A stretch of 64,000 nucleotides of DNA from Oscillibacter valericigenes Sjm18-20 (GTDB lineage: Bacteria > Bacillota > Clostridia > Oscillospirales > Oscillospiraceae): the NCBI GenBank assembly GCA_000283575.1, contig AP012044.1:3596001-3660000 (forward strand). Reading direction: 5' to 3'. Position 1 is the stretch's first letter, and each line of letters starts with the position of its first letter. A program made the translations under genes and the position numbers. Below the pieces are notes generated by a model. The model was not told where the DNA came from, did not search any database, and worked only from the letters and a program-made list of their open reading frames with translations. Below are positions 54,703 to 63,528 of the stretch, piece after piece.

Positions 54703-55176
54703 TTGGACGAGCTGAAGAAAGCCTACAAGGCGGCGGCGATGAAGTATCACCCGGACATGGGCGGTGATACCGCCACCATGCAGGCAGTCAATGCCGAGTA
54801 TGAAGCCAGGTTTGAGGCCCTGAAGCGTGGTCAAAATGAGCGTGCCGCCGAGGATACCACCGGCACGGCCCATGCCACTACCGAAGCCCCGGAGGACTTC
54901 ATCCAGATCATCAACGTACTGCTTCATATGGACGGTCTAACCGTGGAACTGCGCGGGCGCTGGCTCTGGATTGGCGGCGAGACCCTGAAGCACAAGAACG
55001 CGCTCAATGCGGCGGGCTGCCGGTGGTGCGGCAGCAAAAAGCTCTGGAGTTGGCACTTTGCTGAAGACGGCGCCAGGTGGCATAAGAGCCACTACAGTAT
55101 GGACCACATCCGGGGGAAGTACGGCAGCGAACGCTTCAACAGCGCGAACACCAAAGAGGACCAGTTGCCGGACTGA
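54703..55176 (+). CDS. J-domain protein, start codon unclear
   Basis: The frame is KYFIDCRTLDELKKAYKAAA followed by MKYHPDMGGDTATMQAVNAE. This is a J domain with the HPD tripeptide. A C-terminal region has WLWIGGETLKHKNALNAAGC and SKKLWSWHFAEDGARWHKSH, found in phage and plasmid J-domain proteins. The natural first codon should be at 54676, but it is TCA and a stop lies just before it. The listed TTG start would cut the first residues. Either a rare start is used or the gene is damaged. Confidence 0.75.
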   Translation: MDELKKAYKAAAMKYHPDMGGDTATMQAVNAEYEARFEALKRGQNERAAEDTTGTAHATTEAPEDFIQIINVLLHMDGLTVELRGRWLWIGGETLKHKNALNAAGCRWCGSKKLWSWHFAEDGARWHKSHYSMDHIRGKYGSERFNSANTKEDQLPD

Positions 55177-55223
55177 TAGATAACAACAGCGGGGGCCACA
55201 AAGCCCCCGGGAAAGTGAAAAAC

Positions 55224-55664
55224 ATGATAGACTGGAAGCGCTGGAACACCACAGAGCGGAGGGTGCAGAGCTACATCCAAAATCCGGCAGAACTTAACAC
55301 CGTTGAGCGCTGCCAGTATTATGACCAGCAGACAGAAAGGTACATCGCGGAATTGCAATCAGAGATTGCCGAGATGCATGAATACCGGGCGGAACTTTTC
55401 GCACGGATGCAGCAGCTTTATTCGGCCCCGTATAATCTAAAAATCAGCTTGAAACGGGAAAAGCGATATCAAGATAAGGTGTTTTATTTTCTCACAGTGG
55501 AGAAAGTTTTTGTGGATGGCGGCATAGATCCCCTTCTGATTGAAAGCACCAAGTACACAGGCGCGGAGCGGGCGCAAGCAATCAAGGACTACCACGCCGC
55601 CCTGAAAGCCCATCCCGGCGTAGCCTGTGAGATGGACATAGCAAAGGGAAAATGGGAGAGATAA
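55224..55664 (+). CDS. Hypothetical coiled-coil protein (element accessory)
   Basis: With ATG 55224 (GGGAAAG upstream; GTG 55215 is an alternative) it has about 146 residues. An N-terminal helical, probably coiled-coil half (ERCQYYDQQTERYIAELQSE and IAEMHEYRAELFARMQQLYS) is followed by a beta/alpha part (YQDKVFYFLTVEKVFVDGGI, YTGAERAQAIKDYHAALKAH). No family is recognised. It follows the J-domain gene by about 50 bp. Confidence 0.65.
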   Translation: MIDWKRWNTTERRVQSYIQNPAELNTVERCQYYDQQTERYIAELQSEIAEMHEYRAELFARMQQLYSAPYNLKISLKREKRYQDKVFYFLTVEKVFVDGGIDPLLIESTKYTGAERAQAIKDYHAALKAHPGVACEMDIAKGKWER

Positions 55665-55909
55665 AAGGAACGAGCGTTTGACTCTCCGGGTTCCTGCTAT
55701 TCACAGTTGCCACACAGTATGCTTTGCTTTGACTAGTATCATAGGAAAGAAATTTAATACTATATTTAAAATTTGCTCGTTTGGAGCTGTCAGGTTCCCT
55801 CTTGGATTTTCCGCGCAAGCGGTATATACTAACTAAAAGCTGGAAAGCCTCTCGCAGCGGCGCAGGGAAACGGATGTGCCGTTTGGGATCTGGAAGGGCG
55901 GGAAAACGT

Positions 55910-57826
55910 ATGAACGGCATCGATCATCTATGGGTCGTGATTTGCGCATGCTTTGTATTTTTCATGCAGGCTGGCTTCATCTGTTACGAGGTGGGCTTTG
56001 TGCGGCCCAAAAATGTGGTCAGCGTAGCCATTGAAAATATTATTGCCTTTGTGATTGCCACGCTGTCCTTTTATTTGGTGGGCTTTGCATTTATGTTCGG
56101 CGCGACACGGGGCGGTCTAATCGGGACCAGTCATTGGCTGCTGCTGGGGTTGAATGGAAATTATGACGATATCTTTGCCCTCTATCAGCTGATGTTTGCA
56201 GGGACAGCCGTGACGATTTTTTCAGGGAGCATGTCGGAGCGGACCAAGCTCAAAGCTCTGGTAATCGCCGCCGCCGTAACCGGTATTATCATCTATCCCA
56301 TTTACGGGCACTGGGTTTGGGGTGGGAACTACATCCGTCAGTCCACATTTCTTGAGAGCCTGGGATATATGGACTATGCCGGCGCCACGGTGGTCCATTC
56401 CACCGCAGGATGGATTGCTTTGTCCGGTACCATTGTTTTGGGAGCAAGGAAGGACCGCTGGGATGAAAACGGACGGCCAAGGCGAATGGGCCGTTCCAAT
56501 ATTCCCTTTGCGGCACTGGGGACGTTTATCCTGTGGTTCAGCTGGTTTGGCTTCAACGGCGGCAGCCTTTTCCGGTTTGATGATCAGGTAGGTCTGATTC
56601 TGCTGAACACCAACTTTGCCGCAGCATCGGGCGTTGTAGGCGCCATCCTGACCACCTATCTCTTTGCACGGGATCAAAGTTATATGGAGGCGGTTTTTAA
56701 CGGCGCGCTGGGCGGCCTGGTGGCAATTACGGCCAGCTCCGAAATTCTCTCTCCCTGGCAGGCTATTTTGGTGGGAATGATTACAGGCGCAGTGACGGTG
56801 CTGGCCAGTATGCTGTTGCTGAGACTGAAGATTGATGACGCCGTCAACGCAGTTCCCATTCATGGATTCGGCGGTGCATGCGGCACGCTTTTGTGTGCGG
56901 TGTTCGCCGATCCCGGTGAGTTGAGCCTTGCGTCCAGAGGGAAACAACTGCTGGTGCAGCTGCTGGGCGTAAGCGTCAATTTTGCATGGGCCTTCGGCAT
57001 GGGCTTTTTGATGTTTTGGATTCTGGATCGGACCATCGGCCTGCGGGTATCCCCGGAGGAAGAGGAAAAGGGCCTGAATATCGTGGAGTTTTCCGATGTT
57101 GCATCGTGGCTGGAGCATCTGAAGGATGAACACTATGAAAATCTGACCCAGGACCTCTACCGCACCATCCGGCAGCAAAATATCGTCCTGCGCCGGCAGG
57201 CAGACCTGTTGGTAGCCACGCAGGAGCAGGAACGGGAGAAAATCGCGCGGGATCTGCACGACGGCGTAGGCCAGTCCCTGGTGGCGCTGAAGATTAACCT
57301 GGGCCTACTCTCCCGCCGTCCGGAAGATGAGCAGCTCAGGCGGGACACCGAAAAAGCTGTGAAAATGGTGGACGGTGCCATCGCTGAAATCCGGAGCGTC
57401 ATCGGCAATCTCAAACCCGCGGAACTGAAGCGGGACGGGCTTTCCAAAAGTATCCGTTCGCTGTGCGGCAAGCTGGAGCCTCTGAGCGGCGTTCAGTTCC
57501 ACTGTAATATCACCGACACAATGCCGGAATGGGCCGAGACGGAAGAACTGAACATTTACCGCATCGTTCAGGAGTGCCTGACCAACATCATTAAACACTC
57601 TGAAGCCACAGAAGCCGACGTAAACCTGCTGGCGCTCAGCGACAAAATATTTCTCATCAGCGTCATTGACAACGGAAGGGGTTTTGACATGCAGAGCGTA
57701 AATTCCGGCTTTGGACTGACCAATATCCGGGAGCGCGCGGATATGCTGAACGCAAAAATGGTGGTCGACAGTGCAGAGGGACAGGGTACCCGCGTGATTT
57801 TGGAGATTCCGCATGGAAGAAATTAA
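55910..57826 (+). CDS. Ammonium-transporter-type sensor histidine kinase (Amt-HisKA_3-HATPase fusion)
   Basis: This 638-residue fusion starts at ATG 55910. Residues 1 to about 395 are a complete Amt domain with eleven helices: DYAGATVVHSTAGW and NAVPIHGFGGACG hold the twin pore histidines, and LWFSWFGFNGGSLF is the family signature. A helical linker (SWLEHLKDEHYENLTQDLYR) leads to a HisKA_3 dimerisation helix with REKIARDLHDGVGQSL (His450) and a HATPase domain (ELNIYRIVQECLTNIIKHSE, VIDNGRGFD, GFGLTNIRERADML). It is expected to sense external ammonium and phosphorylate the regulator encoded next, which it overlaps by 14 bp. Confidence 0.93.
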   Translation: MNGIDHLWVVICACFVFFMQAGFICYEVGFVRPKNVVSVAIENIIAFVIATLSFYLVGFAFMFGATRGGLIGTSHWLLLGLNGNYDDIFALYQLMFAGTAVTIFSGSMSERTKLKALVIAAAVTGIIIYPIYGHWVWGGNYIRQSTFLESLGYMDYAGATVVHSTAGWIALSGTIVLGARKDRWDENGRPRRMGRSNIPFAALGTFILWFSWFGFNGGSLFRFDDQVGLILLNTNFAAASGVVGAILTTYLFARDQSYMEAVFNGALGGLVAITASSEILSPWQAILVGMITGAVTVLASMLLLRLKIDDAVNAVPIHGFGGACGTLLCAVFADPGELSLASRGKQLLVQLLGVSVNFAWAFGMGFLMFWILDRTIGLRVSPEEEEKGLNIVEFSDVASWLEHLKDEHYENLTQDLYRTIRQQNIVLRRQADLLVATQEQEREKIARDLHDGVGQSLVALKINLGLLSRRPEDEQLRRDTEKAVKMVDGAIAEIRSVIGNLKPAELKRDGLSKSIRSLCGKLEPLSGVQFHCNITDTMPEWAETEELNIYRIVQECLTNIIKHSEATEADVNLLALSDKIFLISVIDNGRGFDMQSVNSGFGLTNIRERADMLNAKMVVDSAEGQGTRVILEIPHGRN

Positions 57827-58460
57827 AGTATTTCTGGCGGACGACCACAAGATGCTGCGGGAGTCGCTGGTCATCCTGCTTTCGCAGAAGGAGAATATTC
57901 AGATTGTGGGAGAAGCTGGCGACGGGCAGGAGGCCTACCGAAAAATCACCGAACTCAAACCGGATATAGCGGTGCTGGACATCTCCATTCCCCGGCTGAA
58001 CGGCCTGGATCTGGCGGTCAGGCTCAAGAATGAGCTGCCGGAGGTTCGGACGGTAATCCTGACCATGCACAAAACGGAGGAATATGTGACCAAGGCGCTG
58101 TGTTCCGGTGTGAGGGGATATGTCCTGAAGGACAATGCGCTGGAAGAGCTCATCGAGTGCATTGAAACGGTGTCTAAGGGAAAGATGTTTTTATCTCAGG
58201 ACGTAACGGGTTTTGTGGTGGACGGATTTCTCAGCGGACTGCGGGACACAGGCCTTCAAGCCGAGGGGATTTCCACTCGGGAGCGGGAGATTCTTCAGTT
58301 GCTGGCAGAGGGGAAGTCCAATAAAGACATCTCCGAGGAATTAAATTTGAGTATCAAGACCGTGGAAACGCACCGGGCCAACATCATGCGCAAGCTCAGC
58401 CTGCGCAATCTGGCCGACCTTGTGCTCTATGCCGTGAGAAATCATATTATAGAGCCATAA
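57813..58460 (+). CDS. NarL/FixJ family response regulator
   Basis: This 215-residue protein has a receiver domain with Asp10/Asp11, the phosphoacceptor Asp56 in AVLDISIP, and the switch residues in ILTMHK and YVLKDN. The C-terminal LuxR-type helix-turn-helix has STREREILQLLAEGKSNKDI and SEELNLSIKTVETHRANIMR. It is the cognate partner of the Amt-kinase fusion and probably activates the ammonium transporter gene 100 bp downstream. Confidence 0.94.
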   Translation: MEEIKVFLADDHKMLRESLVILLSQKENIQIVGEAGDGQEAYRKITELKPDIAVLDISIPRLNGLDLAVRLKNELPEVRTVILTMHKTEEYVTKALCSGVRGYVLKDNALEELIECIETVSKGKMFLSQDVTGFVVDGFLSGLRDTGLQAEGISTREREILQLLAEGKSNKDISEELNLSIKTVETHRANIMRKLSLRNLADLVLYAVRNHIIEP

Positions 58461-58560
58461 AATACAGCAAAAACCCGGAAACTTTACAGGTGATTGCCGA
58501 TGTTCCTCTATCCATCCATCGACTAGAATAGACATCAATCAAATGGTTGGAGGGCATCGT

Positions 58561-59763
58561 ATGATTGACTTTGGAAACACCGCGTTTGTATTGATCTGTT
58601 CGGCAATGGTCTGCTTTATGACGCCGGGGCTCGCCTTTTTCTACTGTGGGCTGGTACGGCGGAAAAATGCTTTGACCATCATGATGCAGAGCTTTGTGGC
58701 CATGGGGGTTGTGGCAGTTGTCTGGTTTGTATGTGGATTCAGTCTGGCCTTCGGAAAGGATGCCGGAGGGATCATCGGGGGGCTGGAGTACGCATTTTTA
58801 AACGGCGTGGGCCTTCAGGCAAGCAGTACTTATGCCCCCAGCATTCCGTTTTTGGCGTTTTTCCTGTTTCAGCTTATGTTTGCGGTGATTACTCCGGCAT
58901 TGATCACCGGCGCTTTTGCCGACCGTGTCAGCTTCAAAAGCTATCTAATCTTTCTGGCGCTGTGGTGCCCGTTGGTCTATGCGCCATGCGCCCACTGGAT
59001 CTGGGGCGGCGGTTTTCTGCAAAAGCTTGGCGTGGTGGATTTTGCCGGAGGGATTGCCATTCATACCGCTGCCGGGATGGCGGCTCTGGCCTCCATCTTC
59101 TTCGTTGGAAAGCGAACCATTCGCCCGGACGAGGACACACGGCCATACAGTGTTCCGTACATCGCGCTTGGCACCGGCATCCTCTGGTTCGGTTGGTTTG
59201 GATTTAACGGCGGCAGCGCGCTGGCTGCCAATGGGGTCGCCGCCGTGGCTTTCATCAATACTGCCATTGCCGGTGCGACCGCCATGGTGACCTGGATGCT
59301 GTTGGCATGGAGGAAAGACGGCCATCCCAGCATTGTGGAAGCCATGACCGGCGCGGTGGCGGGACTGGCCACCGTAACACCTGCCTCGGGCTATGTGGCT
59401 CCTTGGGCCGCGGCATTGATCGGTGTTGCCGCAGGCCTGGTTTGCCGGCTGGCCATTCAATTCCGCAGAAGAAAAGCTTGGGATGACGCCTTGGATGTAT
59501 GGGGCGTGCATGGCGTGGGCGGCATGTTGGGTTCTTTGCTGGTGGGTGTGTTTGCCCAGAACAGCATCGGCGGTGTGGATGGCTGGATTGCCGGGAACCC
59601 GCATCAATTTCTGGTTCAAGTGCTGGCAGTGGCCGTTGTCGCGGTATACTCCTTTGTGATCACATTCGCCCTGCTGAAGGCAATCCAGCACTTCGTGCCG
59701 GTCAAGGTTTCCCAAGAGGAGGAACTTGCCGGTTTGGACAGCCTCTTTCATGAGGTTGCATAA
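58561..59763 (+). CDS. Ammonium transporter (Amt family)
   Basis: The start at 58561 has GGAGG at good distance. The 400-residue Amt protein has eleven helices, MTPGLAFFYCGLVRRKN at the start, the pore histidines in GGIAIHTAAG and DVWGVHGVGGMLGS, and the signature LWFGWFGFNGGSAL. Trimers move ammonium into the cell. Unlike most amtB genes it is not followed by a PII (GlnK) gene; the adjacent sensor system may replace that control. Confidence 0.94.
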   Translation: MIDFGNTAFVLICSAMVCFMTPGLAFFYCGLVRRKNALTIMMQSFVAMGVVAVVWFVCGFSLAFGKDAGGIIGGLEYAFLNGVGLQASSTYAPSIPFLAFFLFQLMFAVITPALITGAFADRVSFKSYLIFLALWCPLVYAPCAHWIWGGGFLQKLGVVDFAGGIAIHTAAGMAALASIFFVGKRTIRPDEDTRPYSVPYIALGTGILWFGWFGFNGGSALAANGVAAVAFINTAIAGATAMVTWMLLAWRKDGHPSIVEAMTGAVAGLATVTPASGYVAPWAAALIGVAAGLVCRLAIQFRRRKAWDDALDVWGVHGVGGMLGSLLVGVFAQNSIGGVDGWIAGNPHQFLVQVLAVAVVAVYSFVITFALLKAIQHFVPVKVSQEEELAGLDSLFHEVA

Positions 59764-59781
59764 GGTACCGGCAGCAACAGG

Positions 59782-59816
59782 AAAGCGGAGCAGTGCAGGC
59801 GCACTGCTCCGCTTTT
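59782..59816 (+). terminator. Intrinsic terminator of the Amt cluster
   Basis: AAAGCGGAGCAGTGC pairs exactly with GCACTGCTCCGCTTT, loop AGGC, followed by T. It lies 18 bp after the amt stop. Confidence 0.88.
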
Positions 59817-60381
59817 GGCGTGTGAACTGACCACCACGTGCAAAAAATTTACCCGGAGCATAGACCCTGTCCAAAGTCTTCCTCCGAATTTTTGGAGTGA
59901 GGTTTACTGCCTCCTTTCAAAGTGCTTATAAAATCACTTTTCATCTGACAGAGATCTGTAAACCATTTTCTATTTGTCCATATAATTTGCGCGGCTGATT
60001 CTATCGGATTATCGAGCTTTGGTAACTCTGCTCAATGGGAATTTACCCGGTCATGGGGATTGAAATCTGTAATGTTCTGGTATATGCTGTTAATAAGTAC
60101 AATGGATGATATGTATAATTGTGCTTTTTCTCAGCATAGTTCCTGTCAGAATATATGAGGATGCCCTTCCAACTGGGACAGCTTTCAGATCCAGGACCAT
60201 GCCTTCTCTGTGGGGCCGTCCTGTTCCAAGTCTTCCTGAAGGACATTTACATACGACCCTTTGCGAAAAACAGCGTGCAATTCAGTGCGAAGAATTTGCA
60301 TCAAATTCCAAAACCATAATATTTTTAAATAGATGCCAAGAGTCACACGATTTGATTCATGCAATTTTGAGGAGGTATAAA
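59817..60381. other. Long leader region before the glutamate synthase-like gene
   Basis: An open frame exists from 60106, but it has no ribosome site and no family match before 60382. The stretch holds a 31-bp segment (60059-60089) also found at 14732-14762. The promoter of the next gene should lie here. Confidence 0.5.
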
Positions 60382-61887
60382 ATGTCGTATTCACCGAACC
60401 TGAGCTCTCCGTTCACCGGCGGCAAAAACAAGAGCGGGACTACCTGTTCCACATCCGGCATGTGCTCCATGTGTACCAGAGACTGCCCGGGCACCTGTGA
60501 AATTGCGCTTTCGGCAGTGCTGGGTTCCCAAACCGTGTACCCAATAACAACCGGTGAAAACCAGATTGCCTCTGAAAAGGAATATCCCGTTGATTATTCT
60601 CATTTTAACATCAATGGACGGGTATTCGGCGCGCAGGGGATTGCGGAAGATATGGAGCAGGCCACCATTTTTAACGTAGACTTATCCACTTCTTACGGGA
60701 CGCGCAATCGAATCGATATGGATTTGCCGCTGGTCTTGCCCGCACTGATTAAGCTCAACTGGAAAGACTATTTTGCCGGCGCGGCCATGGCGGGCGTAAG
60801 CTGTGTAATCGGTGAGCACGCAAGGAATAGCGATCCTGAGCATGTGATTAAAAATGGACATGTTGAGGACTTCCCTCTTCTTGCCTCCATCAGAAAGAGC
60901 TATGAGCCGTATTACCGCGGCAAAGGCCAAATGATCTTACAGTGTAACCCAGACGACGATCTGTTGGGCGTTCCTCAAATCGCTTTGCAGAAATACGGCT
61001 TTGATGCGATTGAAATTAAGTTTGGGCAGTCGGCTAAGGGCGTTCAGCCTGTTAAAAAGGTAAAGGATATTAAAACTGCCCTGAAAGAGAAGGCGCTGGG
61101 AAATCTTGTTCATCCCGACCCGGAGGATCCGGCGGTGCAAAAAGCATATGAAAATGGGGTCTGCCCCAGTTTTTATACATATGGCAGGCTTCCAATGTGG
61201 ACAGAGGAAACGATTTCAAAGCACATTGAACGACTTCGCTCCATGGGCGCTAAAAACATCTACTTCAAAATGGCGGGCTATGACCCGGTGGATTTGGAGC
61301 GGGTTTTAAGGATGGCAAGTGCCAACGGGGTTGACATGGTGACATTTGACGGCGCCGGCGGCGGTTCTGGCTACAGTCCGTCAAAAATGATGAACGAGTG
61401 GTCTTATCCCACCATAATGCTTGAAAATCTAGTGGTGCATTTGGCAAAAAAGCTCCAGCGCGAGGGTTTGTCCCTTCCCGCAATTACGATGACCGGCGGC
61501 TTCGCCAGTGAGGATCAGGTGTTTAAAGCGCTTGCCTTTGGCGATGGCCTGGTGACTGGCGTCGGCCTGTGCCGCGCTTCCATGGCGGCCGCTATGACGG
61601 GTGAGAGAATCGGAAATGAAATTAAAAACGGAACCGTTCGTCCCGCGTTTCAGAAGTATGGCTCAACCGTGGAAGAAATTTTCGGCGATTTACCAGACCT
61701 CTGCGCCATCTACGGGTCCGAGGCGCGCAATTATCCAACCGGTGCGATTGGAGTCTTTTCCTATTTGAGAAAGATCGGCTTTGGAATTGCTCATTTTTCA
61801 GCGCTTAATCGGAAATTCAATTTGTCGCTTTTGGACCGGAGTGATCTCATTCCGCTGACAAACGACGCGCATAATCTACTAAAATAG
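60382..61887 (+). CDS. FMN-binding glutamate synthase family protein (GltB-like)
   Basis: ATG 60382 has GAGGAGG upstream; 501 residues. The N-terminus holds a cysteine cluster (CSTSGMCSMCTRDCPGTCE). The rest is the FMN-binding TIM barrel of glutamate synthase: IGEHARNSDPEHV, FDAIEIKFGQSAKGVQP, MVTFDGAGGGSGYSPSKMMN and PAITMTGGFASEDQVFKALA with GLCRASMAAAMTG. The amidotransferase domain is absent, so ammonia or a partner would supply nitrogen. Its position after the ammonium cluster supports a role in assimilation. Confidence 0.88.
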   Translation: MSYSPNLSSPFTGGKNKSGTTCSTSGMCSMCTRDCPGTCEIALSAVLGSQTVYPITTGENQIASEKEYPVDYSHFNINGRVFGAQGIAEDMEQATIFNVDLSTSYGTRNRIDMDLPLVLPALIKLNWKDYFAGAAMAGVSCVIGEHARNSDPEHVIKNGHVEDFPLLASIRKSYEPYYRGKGQMILQCNPDDDLLGVPQIALQKYGFDAIEIKFGQSAKGVQPVKKVKDIKTALKEKALGNLVHPDPEDPAVQKAYENGVCPSFYTYGRLPMWTEETISKHIERLRSMGAKNIYFKMAGYDPVDLERVLRMASANGVDMVTFDGAGGGSGYSPSKMMNEWSYPTIMLENLVVHLAKKLQREGLSLPAITMTGGFASEDQVFKALAFGDGLVTGVGLCRASMAAAMTGERIGNEIKNGTVRPAFQKYGSTVEEIFGDLPDLCAIYGSEARNYPTGAIGVFSYLRKIGFGIAHFSALNRKFNLSLLDRSDLIPLTNDAHNLLK

Positions 61888-61993
61888 ATTAAAATTCATT
61901 TTTATAGTAAAGCAGGGAAGTCAGGCATTGCGCCTGGCTCCCGTGCTTTGTTCCGCAAAAACGCGGGTGTAGTTTTAAGAAAGAAGTCATCCC

Positions 61994-62749
61994 ATGGAAC
62001 GAACTTACATAAGCAGTGTACGGCTGAATTCGCCGGTGGATGAGGATTCCTATCTTCATAACCTTGCGGTGGTGCGACATTTGTCAAACATGAAAGAGCT
62101 GCGTTTTTCCAGGGCCGTGACCTTTTTCGTGGGCGAAAACGGCACTGGGAAGTCAACTTTGCTGGAGGCAATTGCTGTAGCATATGGCTTCAACGCCGAG
62201 GGCGGCACGCGAAACTTTAGCTTTTCCACCAGTGCCACTCATTCGGATTTGTACCGCCATTTGACTCTTTCTCGGAATTCCTATCCCAAAGACGGCTTTT
62301 TTTTAAGGGCCGAAAGCTTTTACAATGCGGCCAGTTATCTGGATAAGATTTATGAAGTGGAATTCCGAAATCATCTTCAAACCGGCTATGGGGATCGGTC
62401 GCTTCATGAGCAGTCCCACGGGGAGAGCTTCCTCGCACTGATGGTAAATCGCTTCGGCGGAAACGGAATTTATCTGCTGGACGAGCCTGAAGCTGCTCTT
62501 TCGCCCACCCGGCTGATGACCTTGCTCGCAAATATTCATGAGCTGGTGCGAGAGGATTCCCAGTTTATCATCGCCACCCATTCTCCAATTCTGATGGCCT
62601 ATCCGGGAGCGGAAGTGTATCAGTTGTCGGAAGAAGGAATCCGCTCGATGGATTATCGGCAGACGGAGCACTTTCAGCTGACTCGTCAATTCCTCGAAAA
62701 TCCGGAAAAGATGCTGCACTATTTGTTGGAGGAAGGAAAGAAACCATAA
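61994..62749 (+). CDS. AAA family ATPase (predicted ABC-type ATPase, COG3910-like)
   Basis: This 251-residue stand-alone ATPase has Walker A FFVGENGTGKSTLLEAI (about 46-54), a degenerate signature QSHGESFLALM, Walker B GIYLLDEPEAALS (about 160-172) and the switch His in IIATHSPIL. No membrane partner is encoded nearby. Such proteins are widespread and of unknown role. Confidence 0.85.
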   Translation: MERTYISSVRLNSPVDEDSYLHNLAVVRHLSNMKELRFSRAVTFFVGENGTGKSTLLEAIAVAYGFNAEGGTRNFSFSTSATHSDLYRHLTLSRNSYPKDGFFLRAESFYNAASYLDKIYEVEFRNHLQTGYGDRSLHEQSHGESFLALMVNRFGGNGIYLLDEPEAALSPTRLMTLLANIHELVREDSQFIIATHSPILMAYPGAEVYQLSEEGIRSMDYRQTEHFQLTRQFLENPEKMLHYLLEEGKKP

Positions 62750-62940
62750 TGAAAATTGTCAGCTGTTGAGGCTGTAAGCATTCGCATTATCCGAACGATT
62801 GAGCGCTTTTTTCGGACGGCTGCTGGAACAGCCTCACGAAGTCGGGCTGGAGGAGGCTGAACCTGCGGATTGAGAGGAACCCCTCACGGAAGGGCTATAC
62901 CGGAGTGAAGCGGACAAAACCATAAGTCTGTATTGGCGCA
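62750..62940 (+). other. Coding-like stretch without a complete gene
   Basis: One frame reads VSIRIIRTIERFFGRLLEQP followed by EEPLTEGLYRSEADKT but has an early stop upstream and one inside. It may be the remains of a small gene. No family is assigned. Confidence 0.3.
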
Positions 62941-62972
62941 GCACCGGGCAGCCCATGATGGCTGCCCGGTGC
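62941..62972. terminator. Intrinsic terminator
   Basis: GCACCGGGCAGCC pairs exactly with GGCTGCCCGGTGC, loop CATGAT. The T tract is short. Confidence 0.7.
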
Positions 62973-63032
62973 TCATTTCTCACAGTTCAACAACCGTTCT
63001 GAACGTTATATCTGACTGCGGAGTGTAATCAT

Positions 63033-63482
63033 ATGAATCTAATTTATGTACCTGCCGAAGAAAGTGATTTTGAGCCGTTGTTCCGGCTGAGCAAGGGCTT
63101 GATTGATCGGTATGAGAATATCTCTCAAATTGACTATTTCAAAGTTTTGTCTTGGGTTGGGAATAAAATTGAAAAGAATATCAGTGAATATACCTGTATT
63201 TTTCGGGATAGTCAGAAAGTTAGGTATTACCGTTTTCATTGTATGGATGAAAAGATGGAATTGGATGACATATACATATTTACGCCCTGTCAGGGCCAAG
63301 GCATTGGGAGCGAAATTATCCGGAAATGCATCTCGGAAACGGGTTTATCCATAGTTCTCTATGTTTTTATTCAAAATATGAGAGCAGTTTCTTTATATAA
63401 AAAATTAGGTTTTCGAATCACGGAGACTATCAGAGATTCACGCTATATCATGGAGAGAAAATTGGGTGCATTTCAAGCGTAG
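63033..63482 (+). CDS. GNAT family N-acetyltransferase
   Basis: This 149-residue protein has the acetyl-CoA site FTPCQGQGIGSEIIRKCI (motif A, QxxGxG/A) and the C-terminal VFIQNMRAVSLYKKLGFRIT with the N..A..LYKKLGF signature. Substrate unknown. Confidence 0.88.
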   Translation: MNLIYVPAEESDFEPLFRLSKGLIDRYENISQIDYFKVLSWVGNKIEKNISEYTCIFRDSQKVRYYRFHCMDEKMELDDIYIFTPCQGQGIGSEIIRKCISETGLSIVLYVFIQNMRAVSLYKKLGFRITETIRDSRYIMERKLGAFQA

Positions 63483-63528
63483 AGCCATAAGCGGCTGTTG
63501 CCAAAAAATTGTACCAGGAATTCGTGAC

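Noticed and set aside
60106..60381. N-terminal extension of the glutamate synthase-like protein
   Set aside because: The extension has no family similarity, while GAGGAGG directly precedes ATG 60382.
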